64,000 nucleotides of DNA from Siphonodentalium dalli (taxonomy: Eukaryota > Mollusca > Scaphopoda > Gadilida > Siphonodentaliidae). Numbering within the stretch: position 1 is the stretch's first letter; each line of letters begins with the position of its first letter. Positions 45,647-57,465 of the stretch are shown in pieces. The DNA lies in contig CP136069.1 in NCBI GenBank assembly GCA_032622095.1, positions 42,510,194 to 42,574,193 of the forward strand. Reading direction: 5' to 3'. Position numbers and translations under genes: made by a program. The notes beneath the pieces were generated by a model. The model saw nothing but the letters and a program-made list of their open reading frames with translations. It did not search any database and was not told where the DNA came from.

Positions 45647-45939
45647 GTTAATAACAGCTCGTAACATGCCATGTTGATTATGGTTAGAACGTTATCATGG
45701 ACCAAATGAAATACAAATATGAAGGCAGTTAAATAGCATGTACTGTTACTATGGGGGTGGCCATGGTTCACTATAATTATGATGGCATCTTTCATAATCA
45801 TGTCATAAGGCCAATCCATCTACATTTCTATAGCCTAATGTCTCCTGTTCTAATTATGTTCGACGAGGAGCTATCAGATAAGTATGGCTGTGCTCTATCC
45901 CTATGGAAAGCCAAATAGACATTTAATAAATAATTGAGC

Positions 45940-46415
45940 TTAAAGGTACTCAATCCGATCAGAGGGTCCCCATCTCAACAGATTCCAACAACAACAATCC
46001 GATCAGAGGGTCCTATATTACTATTTCTTTGGCTTTGGGGTTAAAAAATATTTGATTCGAGTCGAGGAACCCATCAAGCAAAGCTCAGAGTTATTAGATA
46101 TTGATTTTTGAAATTTGTTATTTTCTCGAGATGAGTACTAATAATTGCCCTTAACTTCGTAATCTGCTCGAGATGTGTACACCAAAACACTATTCAAACA
46201 GACAAGGATGGATAACTCTAAAATCAAGTGGTAATAATAACGCAATTTTGACTGTTCTGGGACAGAAAGAATAGAAATAACGAAACATAAAATATCGATA
46301 TCTGATCACCCTGAGCGTTGATTGGTAGGTTCCTCGACTCGAATCGATTATTTTTTACCCCCAAAGCCAAAGAAATAGTAATATAGGACCCTCTGATCGG
46401 ATTGAGTACCTTTAA
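45940..46415. mobile_element. family D foldback element, nested copy
   Basis: TTAA|AGGTACTCAATCCGATC at 45940 and GATCGGATTGAGTACCT|TTAA to 46415. The left arm contains a 40-bp partial repetition of the AATCCGATCAGAGGGTCC start. It sits between GAGC and GCGC of a host CTTAAG palindrome. Confidence 0.8.
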
Positions 46416-46472
46416 GCGCAATAAAGAACCTCTAATTGCGCTTAAGCGAAATAAGGCAGTCTCTAATTGCAC

Positions 46473-47333
46473 TTAACTCTTTCACTGCCATGCAGCACCA
46501 CAGACAGATCTGCTACTGCCAAGCATACTATACATGTACATGTAACATATTGCTGCTAAATACATCTGGATTGGGTATTTCTCAATAACTTTTGTATCTG
46601 CCGAGCTATTTTCATGAAACTTGGTATGCATGTAGGTATTGGTCTGGGGAATCAAAAACATGCCCCAGTTCACCATTGTCACGTGACCACGATCATGTGA
46701 CCACAAACAAGTTGGCCGCCACCCCAAAATATAAGAAAATTTCAGTATTTCTCAATAACTTTTGTATTTGTAGAGATATTTTCATGAAAGTTGGTATGTA
46801 AGTACATGTAGGTATCAGTATTGGGATTATATATGTTCTAGTCCGCCAGTGTCACATTTCACGTGACCATGATCATGTGACCACAAAACAAGATGGCCAC
46901 CATCACGAAATATAAGATAATGTTAGTATATTGCTGCTAACTACATATTGATTGGGTATTTCTCAATAACTTTTGTATCTGTAAAAGTATGTTTGTGAAA
47001 CTTGGTGCACAGTTAGATATTGGACTTGCGAATTGAAAACACTTCCCAGTCTGCCAGGGTCACGAGACCATGACCACATGAGGTTCACGAGACAAGATGG
47101 CCACCACACCGAAATATAAGGATCACAAAACAAGATGGCCACCGCACCGAAATATAAGGAGTTTCTTGTTACAAAATTGATTACATCAAGTACACTTTTT
47201 TCACAGAATAATATAGAGTTACTTCCCATGGATTGATGTTACGGGACGAAAGTGTCAGGATTCGACTCAAGTCGCGATCGGCAATGTATGGGTAATTCGA
47301 CTCAAGTCGCGATCGGCAGTGAAAGAGTTTTAA
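46473..47333. mobile_element. TTAA-type element E with internal tandem units
   Basis: Start TTAACTCTTTCACTGCCATG, end CGGCAGTGAAAGAGTTTTAA. Three units of about 170-210 bp begin GTATTTCTCAATAACTTTTG at 46575, 46745 and 46956, each with CACGTGACCA-like and AAGATGGCCACC blocks. piggyBac-like ends, no transposase. Confidence 0.65.
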
Positions 47334-48101
47334 TTGTGCTTAAGCGCAATAAGGAATAGCAAATTGCGCCTAAGCGCAATAAGGAATCTCTTATTGTGCT
47401 TAAGTGCAATAAGAAGTATTCTTATTAAGCGCAATAAGGAATATTCTTAATGAGCTTAAGCGCAATAAGAGCTAATTGTGCTTAAGCGCAATAAGGAATA
47501 TTCCTTATTGCGCTTAAACACAATTAGCCACATTACATAAACTCCCTATAATTCAAATGGTGTAGTCCATGGTACATTGGGTGGAGTAAATATAGAATAA
47601 TTCTACTATTCGCAGATGGGTGATCTTAATTGCGCTTAACAATTAGGCTGTAATTGCACTTAAGCGCAGTAAGGAATGTTTTATTGCGCTAAACGCAATA
47701 AGAATATTCCTTATTGGGCTTAAGCGCAATAAGGAATATCGCTTAAGCGCAATAAGGTATCTCTAATTACGCTTAAGTGCAATAAGGAATATTCTTATTA
47801 CAGATTACTTATTGCGCTTAATCACAATTATCTATTAAATGTCAATTTGGCTTCCCATATATCCCATACATTGTATATACCATGCATCATTATAATCTGT
47901 GGTGACTCCCGTAGCGTTCTTTAATGTACACATATCAAGGCATGTACATGTCACCCATTTGTGTCCACGCCAACATCATACTGGGACAAATGTTGTATAA
48001 ATGGGTGGGGGAGATGGCATTTTGCATTCGGCTCTTTATTCAGTGATCTCGAAGGAGATTTTTCAGCCTGACAAACTTGCTATCTGACAGAGTTCTGATT
48101 T

Positions 48102-48350
48102 TTGTCAATATATACCCTGAACAGGCTGCGGTCCTGGGTCTGCTATCACGAGAGACCAGTGTGCCACCTCTCGGCTACTGACTTCCCTCCTATTTTCTAC
48201 ACATCTACAAAATCAGTGGGATTGAAATACCATATAACAATCATACTCTTAATTCATGCATGGTGTGGATGGGACACAACATCTGCTACTTATGGCCATG
48301 GTAAGACTGTTCTTAAGAAAATCGCATATCCTGATATACAACACATTTGA
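48102..48350 (+). pseudogene. decayed transposon-type protein fragment (GCDTTS-like motif)
   Basis: The reading frame contains ILLIHAWCGWDTTSATYGHG followed by KTVLKKI. The pattern HA-x-x-G-x-D-(T/S)TS-x(3-4)-G-x-GK is familiar from long uncharacterised, mobile-element-associated proteins abundant in bivalves and cnidarians, usually HA-(L/F)-x-GCD. Here the cysteine before D is replaced by W and the frame stops after about 20 further residues. There is no plausible start or partner exon, so I treat it as a relic. Family recognition is from memory of the motif only. Confidence 0.45.
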
Positions 48351-48599
48351 TGTACAATAAGTAATGCCAATGTAATCAGGAACACATTAGTGACACTGGT
48401 ATTAGGATGTTTAAAATATGTATAATGGCGAAAAAAGAAGACAGTTTGAACGGGTTGAGGTATGCCAAGTTCATGGAGATGATATCTTCTGACAGACCAT
48501 CGCTAGGTCCACAAAAACTACCACCAACTGAACAATCCACACATTTCCACAGTCTTAGCTACATTGTATATATATAGAGTACATCTTCGTGGAAAACTG

Positions 48600-48920
48600 T
48601 TAACCCTTTACCCAACAGAACGTTTTTTTTACCCTGTGCCAATGCATTAAAGAATGTAAGAAAAAATGGTAAAATTTTTTAAATTTTTTTTTTTTTAGGC
48701 CAATGCATTCTCTTATATATGCGAGGCGACCTATGGTCGACTCTCATATATAAGAGAATGCATTGGCACAGGGCATAACTGTAACTATCACAATGTGGTC
48801 AAGGAGCCGGTTCGAATGATATCCATATTTGTATGGTTCTATTGAGACAGACCGAAGATATTTTAGGCTGTTGAAGCTTTATTTGGCCGGTTTTGGCCGG
48901 TTTGTTGGGTAAAGGGTTAA
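48600..48920 (+). mobile_element. piggyBac-like MITE, internally deleted copy
   Basis: TTAACCCTTTACCCAACAG to TGTTGGGTAAAGGGTTAA. The first hairpin is missing and only the second (about 48699-48766) remains. Confidence 0.8.
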
Positions 48921-49152
48921 CTCAACATTGGACCCAGTAAGTATGATGAAAATGAATATATCACTCCAGTCATAAATTCATTCTCATCATAACTACCATG
49001 TTGTATGCATCATTCACAAAGCACATGAGTGATCATGAGTGTATTTTGCACTAATCCATGGCTCAAATTCATTCAATTGTTGCATATATTCTTTTGAGTA
49101 TAAAAGTAGATGGTCCCATAAATGGCCGATTTTGTATACAGTATCCCTTTAA
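48921..49152. mobile_element. family M MITE, left end missing
   Basis: It shares the interior with 28622-28867 (CCAGTCATAAATTCATTCTC, CACTAATCCATGGCTCAAAT) and ends CAGTATCCCTTTAA. It directly abuts the previous MITE. Confidence 0.55.
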
Positions 49153-49155
49153 GTA

Positions 49156-49252
49156 TAGGATAATGGCTAAAAACTGTACATTATTTCAGGGAATGGATCG
49201 ATCGAGGCCGTAGGCCAAGATCGTTCCATTCGTTGAAATAATGTACAGTTTG
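49156..49252. repeat. hairpin of about 97 bp
   Basis: ATAATGGCTAAAAACTGTAC and ATTATTTCAGGGAATGGA pair with TCCATTCGTTGAAATAAT and GTACAGTTTGAAGCTATTAT. The loop is at about 49200. Confidence 0.6.
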
Positions 49253-50184
49253 AAGCTATTATCTGACTTAAAACATGGCCGAGTCCATTTGTTTGATGCA
49301 TCACCTCTTATCACAATGGATCAACCCGAAAGTTGGTCAAGACACCTGAGTTGTACCACGTGTTCGGCCTTATCTACTCGCTCATTGGCTGCACGGATGG
49401 CGTGACATCTTGACCCATTGTCAACTTAATGGACAGGCAGTACCCCATTGCGTTCGCGACTGTTGAATGAACACGACGTACCGACAATGGGCTACTTCTA
49501 CGATAGATTTACGAATATTTTTGAGAGGTTTGCCCTTACATTTCGGCATTTGTATTCAATTATTTATGAGGCATATTTCAAATTTTGCGGAGAATTATAC
49601 ATTGAATGGCAGATTAGTGCGAGCGGTATACTGCATAATCGGAGCTTTGGCGTAGTTTGAGATCGCGGGTAATACTGAAGATCGAAGGACTACATATCAA
49701 TATATTAGTCTTGGTTTTATCATGAGGGGTGCTACACCATGCCACCCGGGAAGGTAATTAGATTCGAGAAATTTTAACAGTTGAAAATTCAATGCCTATT
49801 CATGAAACAATATGCCTGGAATTTGAAGTTAAACCCCCCCCCCCAGGCTCACACCAACCCGAGTGATGAGGCTCTATATATAGGTATATCCCTGTCTGTC
49901 GTGATCTGGCAATCAATAAGAGCGATATTATACTTGAAAACCGTTGTCTATAGATAGCTCCGTACATACATTATGGTATCATACATGGAAGTCATATAGA
50001 ATGAAATCGCCCACAGTAAAATAACCGTTCATTAAATTGGTTACTGAGCGTCCGTTATTAATATAATGGGTTATTAATATAATGGATCGTTGTTTGTAAA
50101 ATAATGTACGATCTGGACAATAACCATCCATTATCCTATAAACTGGACTCGATGAACAAAGGATTGATGTCAGCCATGTTTTTA
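49253..50184. other. nothing recognised
   Basis: No gene. An ATAATGG-type repeat pair lies at about 50060-50090. Confidence 0.3.
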
Positions 50185-50465
50185 TATATATTAATTAAAT
50201 GCAATGACGCTAGATGGCAAAATCGTTTGCGTTAACTAGTTTATCGCCGATTGTTGCGTCCCGAATTGAGATGCAAATATTTACAATTGAGCATAGTTCA
50301 GACGATATTTTCGGTGTGGTGTGGTTGATTTCTTTGAAATTTTCGGTGATGTTAGTAGAATGATACATTCCCCAGGTTGGCATAGAGCCCGAGAACTAAC
50401 TTATAAGTTTATCACACTCGAACAAGTCCATAATATGTCTTTAATAAGAGCTGACTTATTACCTG
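50185..50465. repeat. interspersed segment, copy 1 (partner 56825-57075)
   Basis: TATATTAATTAAATGCAATG, GTTTATCGCCGAT, GGTGATGTTAGTAGAATG and CATAATATGTCTTTAATA are shared in order with 56825-57075. This copy lacks the MITE found at the end of the partner. Confidence 0.6.
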
Positions 50466-50547
50466 GGGATCCCCAGAAAAAATATAATGGGTAATCCAGT
50501 TACTACCAACCAATGAGTTTCCAACTATAAAAGGGTTAATAGATGCT

Positions 50548-50937
50548 TTAACCCTTTACCCAACAAACCGGCCAAATAAAGCTTCAACAGCCTAAAATAT
50601 CTTCGGTGTGTCTCAATAGAACCATACAAATATGGATATCATTGGAACCGGCTCCTTGACCACATTGTGATAGTTACAGTTATGCCCTGTGCCAATGCAT
50701 TCTCTTATATATGCGAGTCGACCATAGGTCGCCTCGCATATATAAGAGAATGCATTGGCCTAAAAAAAATCTTTTTTTAACACTTTTTACCATTTTTTCT
50801 TACAATCTTTAACAATTTTATAATTTTTAATGTGTTAAGCCAATGCATTGTCTTATATATGCGAGGCGACCTATGGTCGACTCGCATATATAAGAGAATG
50901 CATTGGCACAGGGCCGTTCTGTTGGGTAAAGGGTTAA
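50548..50937 (-). mobile_element. piggyBac-like MITE with two hairpins, copy 4
   Basis: Complete, TTAA to TTAA, opposite orientation to most copies. Confidence 0.85.
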
Positions 50938-51688
50938 TTAGAGGGTCTGACATGTTAGTGAAATTAGTCCAAGTTTCCTTCGTGAACCAGCTAGTGACAA
51001 CGGTTGGAATAATACTGTTTTACGTGGAACGTGGAAGCCCTGTTCATATTCCTTTCTATAGCGGACTTTATGCCAAGATCCAGTGGTGGGATTTTTCGTC
51101 TATCAATTTTTCTTTGCAAATCAATACATGATGCTATATATATCAGAAAGAGTGACATCTTATAGTCATAATGATATACAATGTATTATAATCAAATTTC
51201 ATATTAACTTCACATATAATATGCCTTGTAATTGTGAGAAACCTCCATTTTTTTAATACACATGGTCACTCTAGTTCGTATTCTTGTGAAATTATGTAAA
51301 CATTGCGGGTGAAATATATTTTTACATTACATTCATACTTTTGTGACATTTTATTACAGTTATTAGGGATTTTAGGTGACCGAATCAACAACTCTAAACA
51401 CCGATATAGAAAGACATATGAACGGTGCTTTGACGTAAACCAGTATCATATATCCATACCGATTTCTCTAGCTGGTTTACTTGAAGGAAACTTGGACAAA
51501 GGTTCAATGTGGGGAACACCAGATAGTTCACAAATAACATGAACACTGAAATTGAAATGGTTTCAGTATATTTATTACAAATATATAATCAAATCAAAAC
51601 AATATCATCAACAAACAATGAAATAACATGAACATAAATGAACTTGTAAGATGTAATTGTTTCATATAAAAAATAATTTCACTATCAA
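50938..51688. other. nothing recognised
   Basis: A 79-codon open frame at 51303-51542 has no known motif. Confidence 0.3.
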
Positions 51689-51956
51689 CTAACCCTTCCA
51701 TAACTGGAGATTCCTGAAATTTGGCGAAAAACTCTGTGCCAATGCATTCTCTTATATATTTGAGTCTCCCATAGGGAGCCTTGCATATATAAGAGAATAC
51801 ATTGGCCAAACAATATTTACCTTGCTTGTTAGCCTGTGCATTCTCTTATATATATGAGAGGTTTCCTATGGGAGACTCACAGATATAAGAAAATACACAC
51901 TATGGCACAGGATATTTAATGCTGCACCAGCGCAGCTCCCATCATGAAAGGGTTAA
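51689..51956. mobile_element. diverged relative of the two-hairpin MITE
   Basis: Two hairpins with CCAATGCATTCTCTTATATA and CTCCCATAGGGAGCC centres. The end CATGAAAGGGTTAAC is TTAA-type. The tail GCTGCACCAGCGCAGCTCCC recurs inverted at 62530, defining a second subfamily. Confidence 0.6.
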
Positions 51957-52098
51957 CTAACAGTGAACTTCTTTGGCAAGACCATACACCTTTAATGTAT
52001 TTGTCTTTGAAACAGTCACAGCCTGGGTACATTAGTTATCTCTGGAATAATACAGACAAAACACATAGTGCATCTGTATCATATTTTAAAGCTGTAGA

Positions 52099-52562
52099 CC
52101 GGCCTGAGAATAAGGCGCCTGTTATTTGCAGAATGAGGTCCCCAGAGGGTGAATTTAGTGACGCTATCCCGCATAGCAGGCTAGCATCACTAAATTCACC
52201 CTCTGGGGACCTAATTCTGCTTAGGCCTCATATTCTCTGGAAAGTTTTTTTTTTTTTTTATCAAATTTCTATAGAAACATCTTAACATATATTCTATTTA
52301 TTTTTTAGTTTAATGTCTCTTTTCCCCCAAATTGGCAGATGACACATTGCATAATCGAGGTTCCCAATGGGTGTACATCACAATATTCACCATTTGGGAA
52401 CTTCAATCTGAGTCTCTGTCTCCCATAGCAGATGAGGCCATGCAGAATGAGGTCCCAAGAGGGTGAATTTGGTGATGCTAGCCCACTGTGTGGGACAGCG
52501 TCACTAAATTCACCCCTGGGGACCTCATTCTGCAAACGACAGGCACACTAAACTCAGACTTA
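52099..52562. mobile_element. hAT-like MITE (family A), complete copy
   Basis: CGGCCTGAGAATAAGGCGCC to GCACACTAAACTCAGACTTA. Flanks are GCTGTAGA (52091-52098) and ATTGTAGA (52563-52570), a degraded 8-bp duplication. Inverse spacer relative to 24854-25313. Confidence 0.7.
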
Positions 52563-52629
52563 ATTGTAGATGATTCTGATGATGAGAGCAATATGAAATA
52601 TATAGAGGATCTAGAAATGAGTCCCCAGT

Positions 52630-53030
52630 TTAACCCCTTACCCAACAGAACGGCCCTGTGCCAATGCATTCTCTTATATATGCGAGTCAACCATAGGTCG
52701 CCTCGCATATATAAGAGAATGCATTGGCTTAACACATTAAAAATTATAAAATTGTTAAAGAATGTAAGAAAAAATGGTAAAAAGTGTTAAAAAAAAGATT
52801 TTGTTTAGGCCAATGCATTCTCTTATATATGCGAGGCGACCTATGGTCGACTCGCATATATAATAGAATGCATTGGCACAGGGTATAACTGTAACTATCA
52901 CAATGTGGTCAAGGAGCCGGTTCCAATGATATCCATATTTGTATGGTTTTATTGAGACAGACCCAAGATATTTTAGGCTGTTGAAGCTTTATTTGGCCGG
53001 TTTTGGCCGGTTTGTTGGGTAAAGGGTTAT
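52630..53030 (+). mobile_element. piggyBac-like MITE with two hairpins, copy 5
   Basis: Starts TTAACCCCTTACCCAACAG. The right end is GTTGGGTAAAGGGTTAT, where the final TTAA overlaps a small hairpin (53027-53095). Confidence 0.8.
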
Positions 53031-53095
53031 AGCAGAATTTACAAAGCGAGTCCAGACCTAATTTACTGGACGAGTTTTGTAAATTCCGCTATAAA
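53027..53095. repeat. 69-bp hairpin at the end of a MITE
   Basis: TTATAGCAGAATTTACAAAG and GAGTCCAG pair with CTGGACGAG and TTTGTAAATTCCGCTATAA around a short loop. Confidence 0.7.
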
Positions 53096-53642
53096 CTGGG
53101 AACATGTTGTAGATTCTATTTATTACATGATCCAACACCTCGATAAAACATACTTACATCAACAAAGGGGACGTGAAACTAACATCGGCTTTTATACGGC
53201 CTGCAATGATGTTTCACGTAACTCTGCATTGTCCCAGATAAATAAAGACTCTGTATCGTATTTAATGGCGTATATTTAATTAAATAACTTTTCAAACTCT
53301 TCATTCATTAGAGTTTGTTGGAAAAATATTGGAAGCCATAGTATTTGAGACAAAGCATACGGAATGTAAAAAGACAACAAACTGGAAGTCAAAGGTCACC
53401 TGGCACGCTTTCCTGTTATGCAACGAACATTATAGAATTGGTTTATTGAATGGAACAAGGGTATGATCATGTAATATGTAGATATAAGAATGAGTTGTGT
53501 CTTGCCACAGCAATTAGTTGGTATACGAATAATTGGGGTAAAAAAAAAATAGTAAGTTTTTGACAAATCATATTTCGGCTCTACATGACTGGTGAGGGAT
53601 TCAAAGCACACATATTTTTTTGAAATCAGTAATATACAATTA

Positions 53643-53850
53643 AAGATGCAAATTCCAAATTAACACTCCCAAATTACTATTATTTGGCTTTGGGGGTAAA
53701 AAATACTTTATTCCAGTCAATGACCCCACCCATCAAATTTATTATTTCCCCGAGATATGTAATTTTTGGCGACCTGGCAAATTAGTTGTCAAGCCGACGG
53801 TCTCGAACCAAATTGCGGATGAAGATGGATAACTGTAAAATCAAGTGGCT
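53643..53850. repeat. decayed left arm and centre of family D
   Basis: TTTGGCTTTGGGGGTAAAAA, CCCCACCCATCAAA, CCGAGATATGTA and ATGGATAACTGTAAAATCAA follow the order of the element at 1974-3401. Confidence 0.5.
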
Positions 53851-56320
53851 TTGGGTGTTAGATATTGACAATCCGTAGCCAGATTTTGTTGAACAAAATA
53901 TTGATAAATAACCATGATATTGTCTGGCCACACCACTTTGCCGGGTGCAGCAATGCTATAACAATATAGGACATACCTGACCCAACAGCTCCATCAGAAG
54001 GTGAAGGGTCAAATAGACAAAGTAAAATAGTGCATGGATTAATATGTTATATGTTCAAAGCTCATGAAAAAGCATTTTGTTCTCTTATGTTCTTATTGTC
54101 TTAAAAGAAATTACATAGCCTATCAACTATGAATGCATCCATGTGAACAAATTTTTTTTTGTGTTTTTAAAATATTTTTCATAAAAAAGTTTGTCGGCAG
54201 GTTCGTAAAGCAACTAATTAACTTGGCGCCACCTTATATGAAAAAAAATACTAAGTTGACAAAATTAATCGTCATGCATATCTGGAAACCCCAGTAAACT
54301 TTTTATTGTATGCCACTTTAAAACCTCAGAGTAATTGGACATAAATTTAAGAACATTGCAGGCAAGAAAGGAATGATGAAATGTGAAATAATATTAGATT
54401 GACTCAAATTTATATGTAATGTAAAATAGATATTAAATACATTTGATGATGTATGATATCACAGGTAGTCCAATCAACATTATACAGGGTCAGATACACA
54501 CACGTGTGGTGAATGGCTAGTGTTGCAATTTGCTACTGTTGCTTATTGCATTCAAGTTTGTCACAGGTCATTGATACACAGTGATATTTTGTGCCCACAG
54601 CAACCATAGACGACAGTGTCATTTCTGAACCGAAAGAGTCAGACAAATTTTGTCAGGCTGTATATAGGAACGATTCATTTCTTTTGTTAAATTTAGCATC
54701 ATACATGTACAATGTACATGAAGTTAAGCATATTCGTTTGTAATGAATACAAGGTTCAACAAGAACAACTTCATTTTGACTATATTGCAACAAATTTTAA
54801 AATACTAACATGAGGTATTTTGAAAATTGTTACTTCTAGCTTTATTGCTGAAATATTAGTCACTTTCTGGTCCAATAGCAATTCAATATATTAACACTAA
54901 AGCAACAGCCATCAGAACATGTGTATGTATAATGTGTATGTATCTGCAGTCCTTCGAATTTGAAAAATGCAGGCACACAGTTTATTGTGCATCTAATTTT
55001 GGATCAAGGCGCGCAATTTTGCTTTGGTGCCCCTGCCGGGAAATAACCTATGAATGTACATGTAAACAGGTATATAATACACTCAAATAACATTGCTTTG
55101 TGCAATTTTAATAAAATAAAACTTCAAGCAAAATGAAAGTGTTCATTGTTGGTTGGTCATTTTGCACAGCACCGACTCAACAGTGGGATAACATTGTCAC
55201 TGTTGAGTCATTATGGTTAACTGGTTACCTGTACCATTTCCTCATTCCCATATCTCAGCCCCGTATGGGCTTGTGTCTGTTTCATTGTGACTCGGAGTCA
55301 GAATCTATCTCAAAACACGAAGCACAAGTGCTTAGTGAGTGATGACATCCCAATATCAATGATTGTTTTGACAACGTTGTCTCATTGATTGCTTTGACTG
55401 TCTGTGACAAACATTAATTGAGCAGTATGCACTGACCGTGACGGGTTTCAACACTCTTCATTATATAACCTTTGATGCTCTGACTTGTTTGTTAACACAA
55501 CACTTACTGTGCTACATTTTATTGGTTAAGTAGTGACTCAACTTGACCAAGATCGTGAGGTGCGCAACTTTCTGAGCGGTACTTTCTAATTCCTGGAGCG
55601 GGGTGGTGCACAAGTGCAATAAAGCACCTCAAAATCGAAGGACTGCATGTGTCTGAACCTGTTTATTGAAAATGTAAAACAATGGTGATGTCTCAAAGAC
55701 AGTGTACACAGTATCTATCTTGGGCTAGAGTTATAAAATCATATATTCCAAGCAAACATTACAACAAGTGCACTGCCAGAGCATGGCTTGACGATGACAA
55801 AGATAATATGACCATTTTTCAACAGGCATACCAGTATAGGGCGTCCTATCTTAATCAACAGGCATACCAGTATATGGCGTCCTATCTTGATCACTTAACA
55901 GATTGACAGTACTTTACTGATTAAAGGTTTCAACATAACACCAAGCCAACAATAAGGAATTAAATTCACATATATGTTGGTATATACCACACCATCTAAA
56001 CCTATTTTACAGTTCTTGTCGATCTAATTGGTATACATGTGCAATGTCAATTCTCACAATTTGAAATATATCTTTTTTTACTTTCGTTTCCTCAATGATC
56101 CTATATTTTGGGTTTTCAGCTTGCTATTGGCCAAAAATTCTGAAAAATGGCCAAACAAATTCTGAAATGGTCAAAGAATTCTTTGGTCGGCGCCAACCTT
56201 GCATGAAAGACTCAACATCTAAACAGTTTCAACAACAATGATAATGTGTACACAAAATGCATTATAAATACAAATTGAAGCCAGCCAAGTTGATTACATT
56301 AATCACATGCTCAGTTTACA
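53851..56320. other. longest stretch without recognised features
   Basis: No exon, RNA gene or bordered element seen. A short tandem pair with AACAGGCATACCAGTATA lies at 55822-55877. Confidence 0.35.
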
Positions 56321-56719
56321 TTAACCCTTTACCCAACAGAACGGCCCTGTGCCAATGCATTCTCTTATATATGCGAGTCGACCATAGGTCGCCTCGCATA
56401 TATAAGAGAATGCATTGGCTTAACACATTAAAAATTATAAAATTGTTAAAGAATGTAAGAAAAAATGGTAAAAAGTGTTAAAAAAAGATTTTTTTTAGGC
56501 CAATGCATTCTCTTATATATGCGAGGCGACCTATGGTCGACTCGCATATATAAGAGAATGCATTGGCACAGGGCTAACTGTAACTATCACAATGTGGTCA
56601 AGGAGCCGGTTCCAATGATATCCATATTTGTATGGTTTTATTGAGACAGACCGAAGATATTTTAGGCTGTTGAAGCTTTATTTGGCCGGTGTTGGCCGGT
56701 TTGTTGGGTAAAGGGTTAA
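56321..56719 (+). mobile_element. piggyBac-like MITE with two hairpins, copy 6
   Basis: Complete, TTAA to TTAA, both hairpins intact. Confidence 0.85.
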
Positions 56720-56824
56720 AGTGATTAAACACTCCGGTTCAATAGACATTAACCTGATGTGAAACACACCAGTATGGTGATCAAATAGAAATGGAGAATA
56801 ATCCAAATTACAACACGCAAGCCT

Positions 56825-57075
56825 CATTCTTATATATTAATTAAATGCAATGACTCTCGATGATGAAATCATTTGTGTTAGTTTATCGCCGATAGTTGCA
56901 TCCCGAATCCAGCAGCATGTAAATATTTACAATTAAGCTTAGTTCAGATGATGTTATCTGAGGATAGGTATAGGTGATGTTAGTAGAATGCTACATTCCC
57001 CAGGTTGGAATAGCACCTGAGTACAAACTTGTCTGTTTCACGCTTCCGAAAAGTTCATAATATGTCTTTAATAGA
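56825..57075. repeat. interspersed segment, copy 2 (partner 50185-50465)
   Basis: It shares ordered blocks with 50185-50465, and the next MITE is inserted at its right edge. Confidence 0.6.
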
Positions 57076-57465
57076 TTAACCCTTTACCCAACAGAACGGC
57101 CCTGTGCCAATGCATTCTTTTATATATGCGAGTCGACCATAGGTCGTCTCGCATATATAAGAGAATGCATTGGCTTAACACATTAAAAATTATAAAATTG
57201 TTAAAGAATGTAAGAAAAAATGGTAAAAAAAGATTTTTTTTAGGCCAATGCATTCTCTTATATATGCGAGGCGACCTATGGTCGACTCGCATATATAAGA
57301 GAATGCATTGGCACAGGGCATAACTGTAACTATCACAATGTGGTCAAGGAGCCGGTTCCAATGATATCCATATTTGTATGGTTCTATTGAGACAGACCGA
57401 AGATATTTTAGGCTGTTGAAGCTTTATTTGGCCGGTTTTGGCCGTTTTGTTGGGTAAAGGGTTAA
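57076..57465 (+). mobile_element. piggyBac-like MITE with two hairpins, copy 7
   Basis: Complete, TTAA to TTAA. The spacer between hairpins is about 10 bp shorter than in copy 6. Confidence 0.85.

Larger units (their letters stand above)
45905..47856. mobile_element. palindrome-rich TIR element C, large copy with two nested inserts
   Basis: Left GGAAAGCCAAATAGACATTT and right AAATGTCAATTTGGCTTCC are the ends of element C. Between 47333 and 47820 lie at least eight CTTAAG palindromes in CGCAATAAGGAATAT context. The left part is interrupted by D (45940-46415) and E (46473-47333), both at TTAA. Confidence 0.7.
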
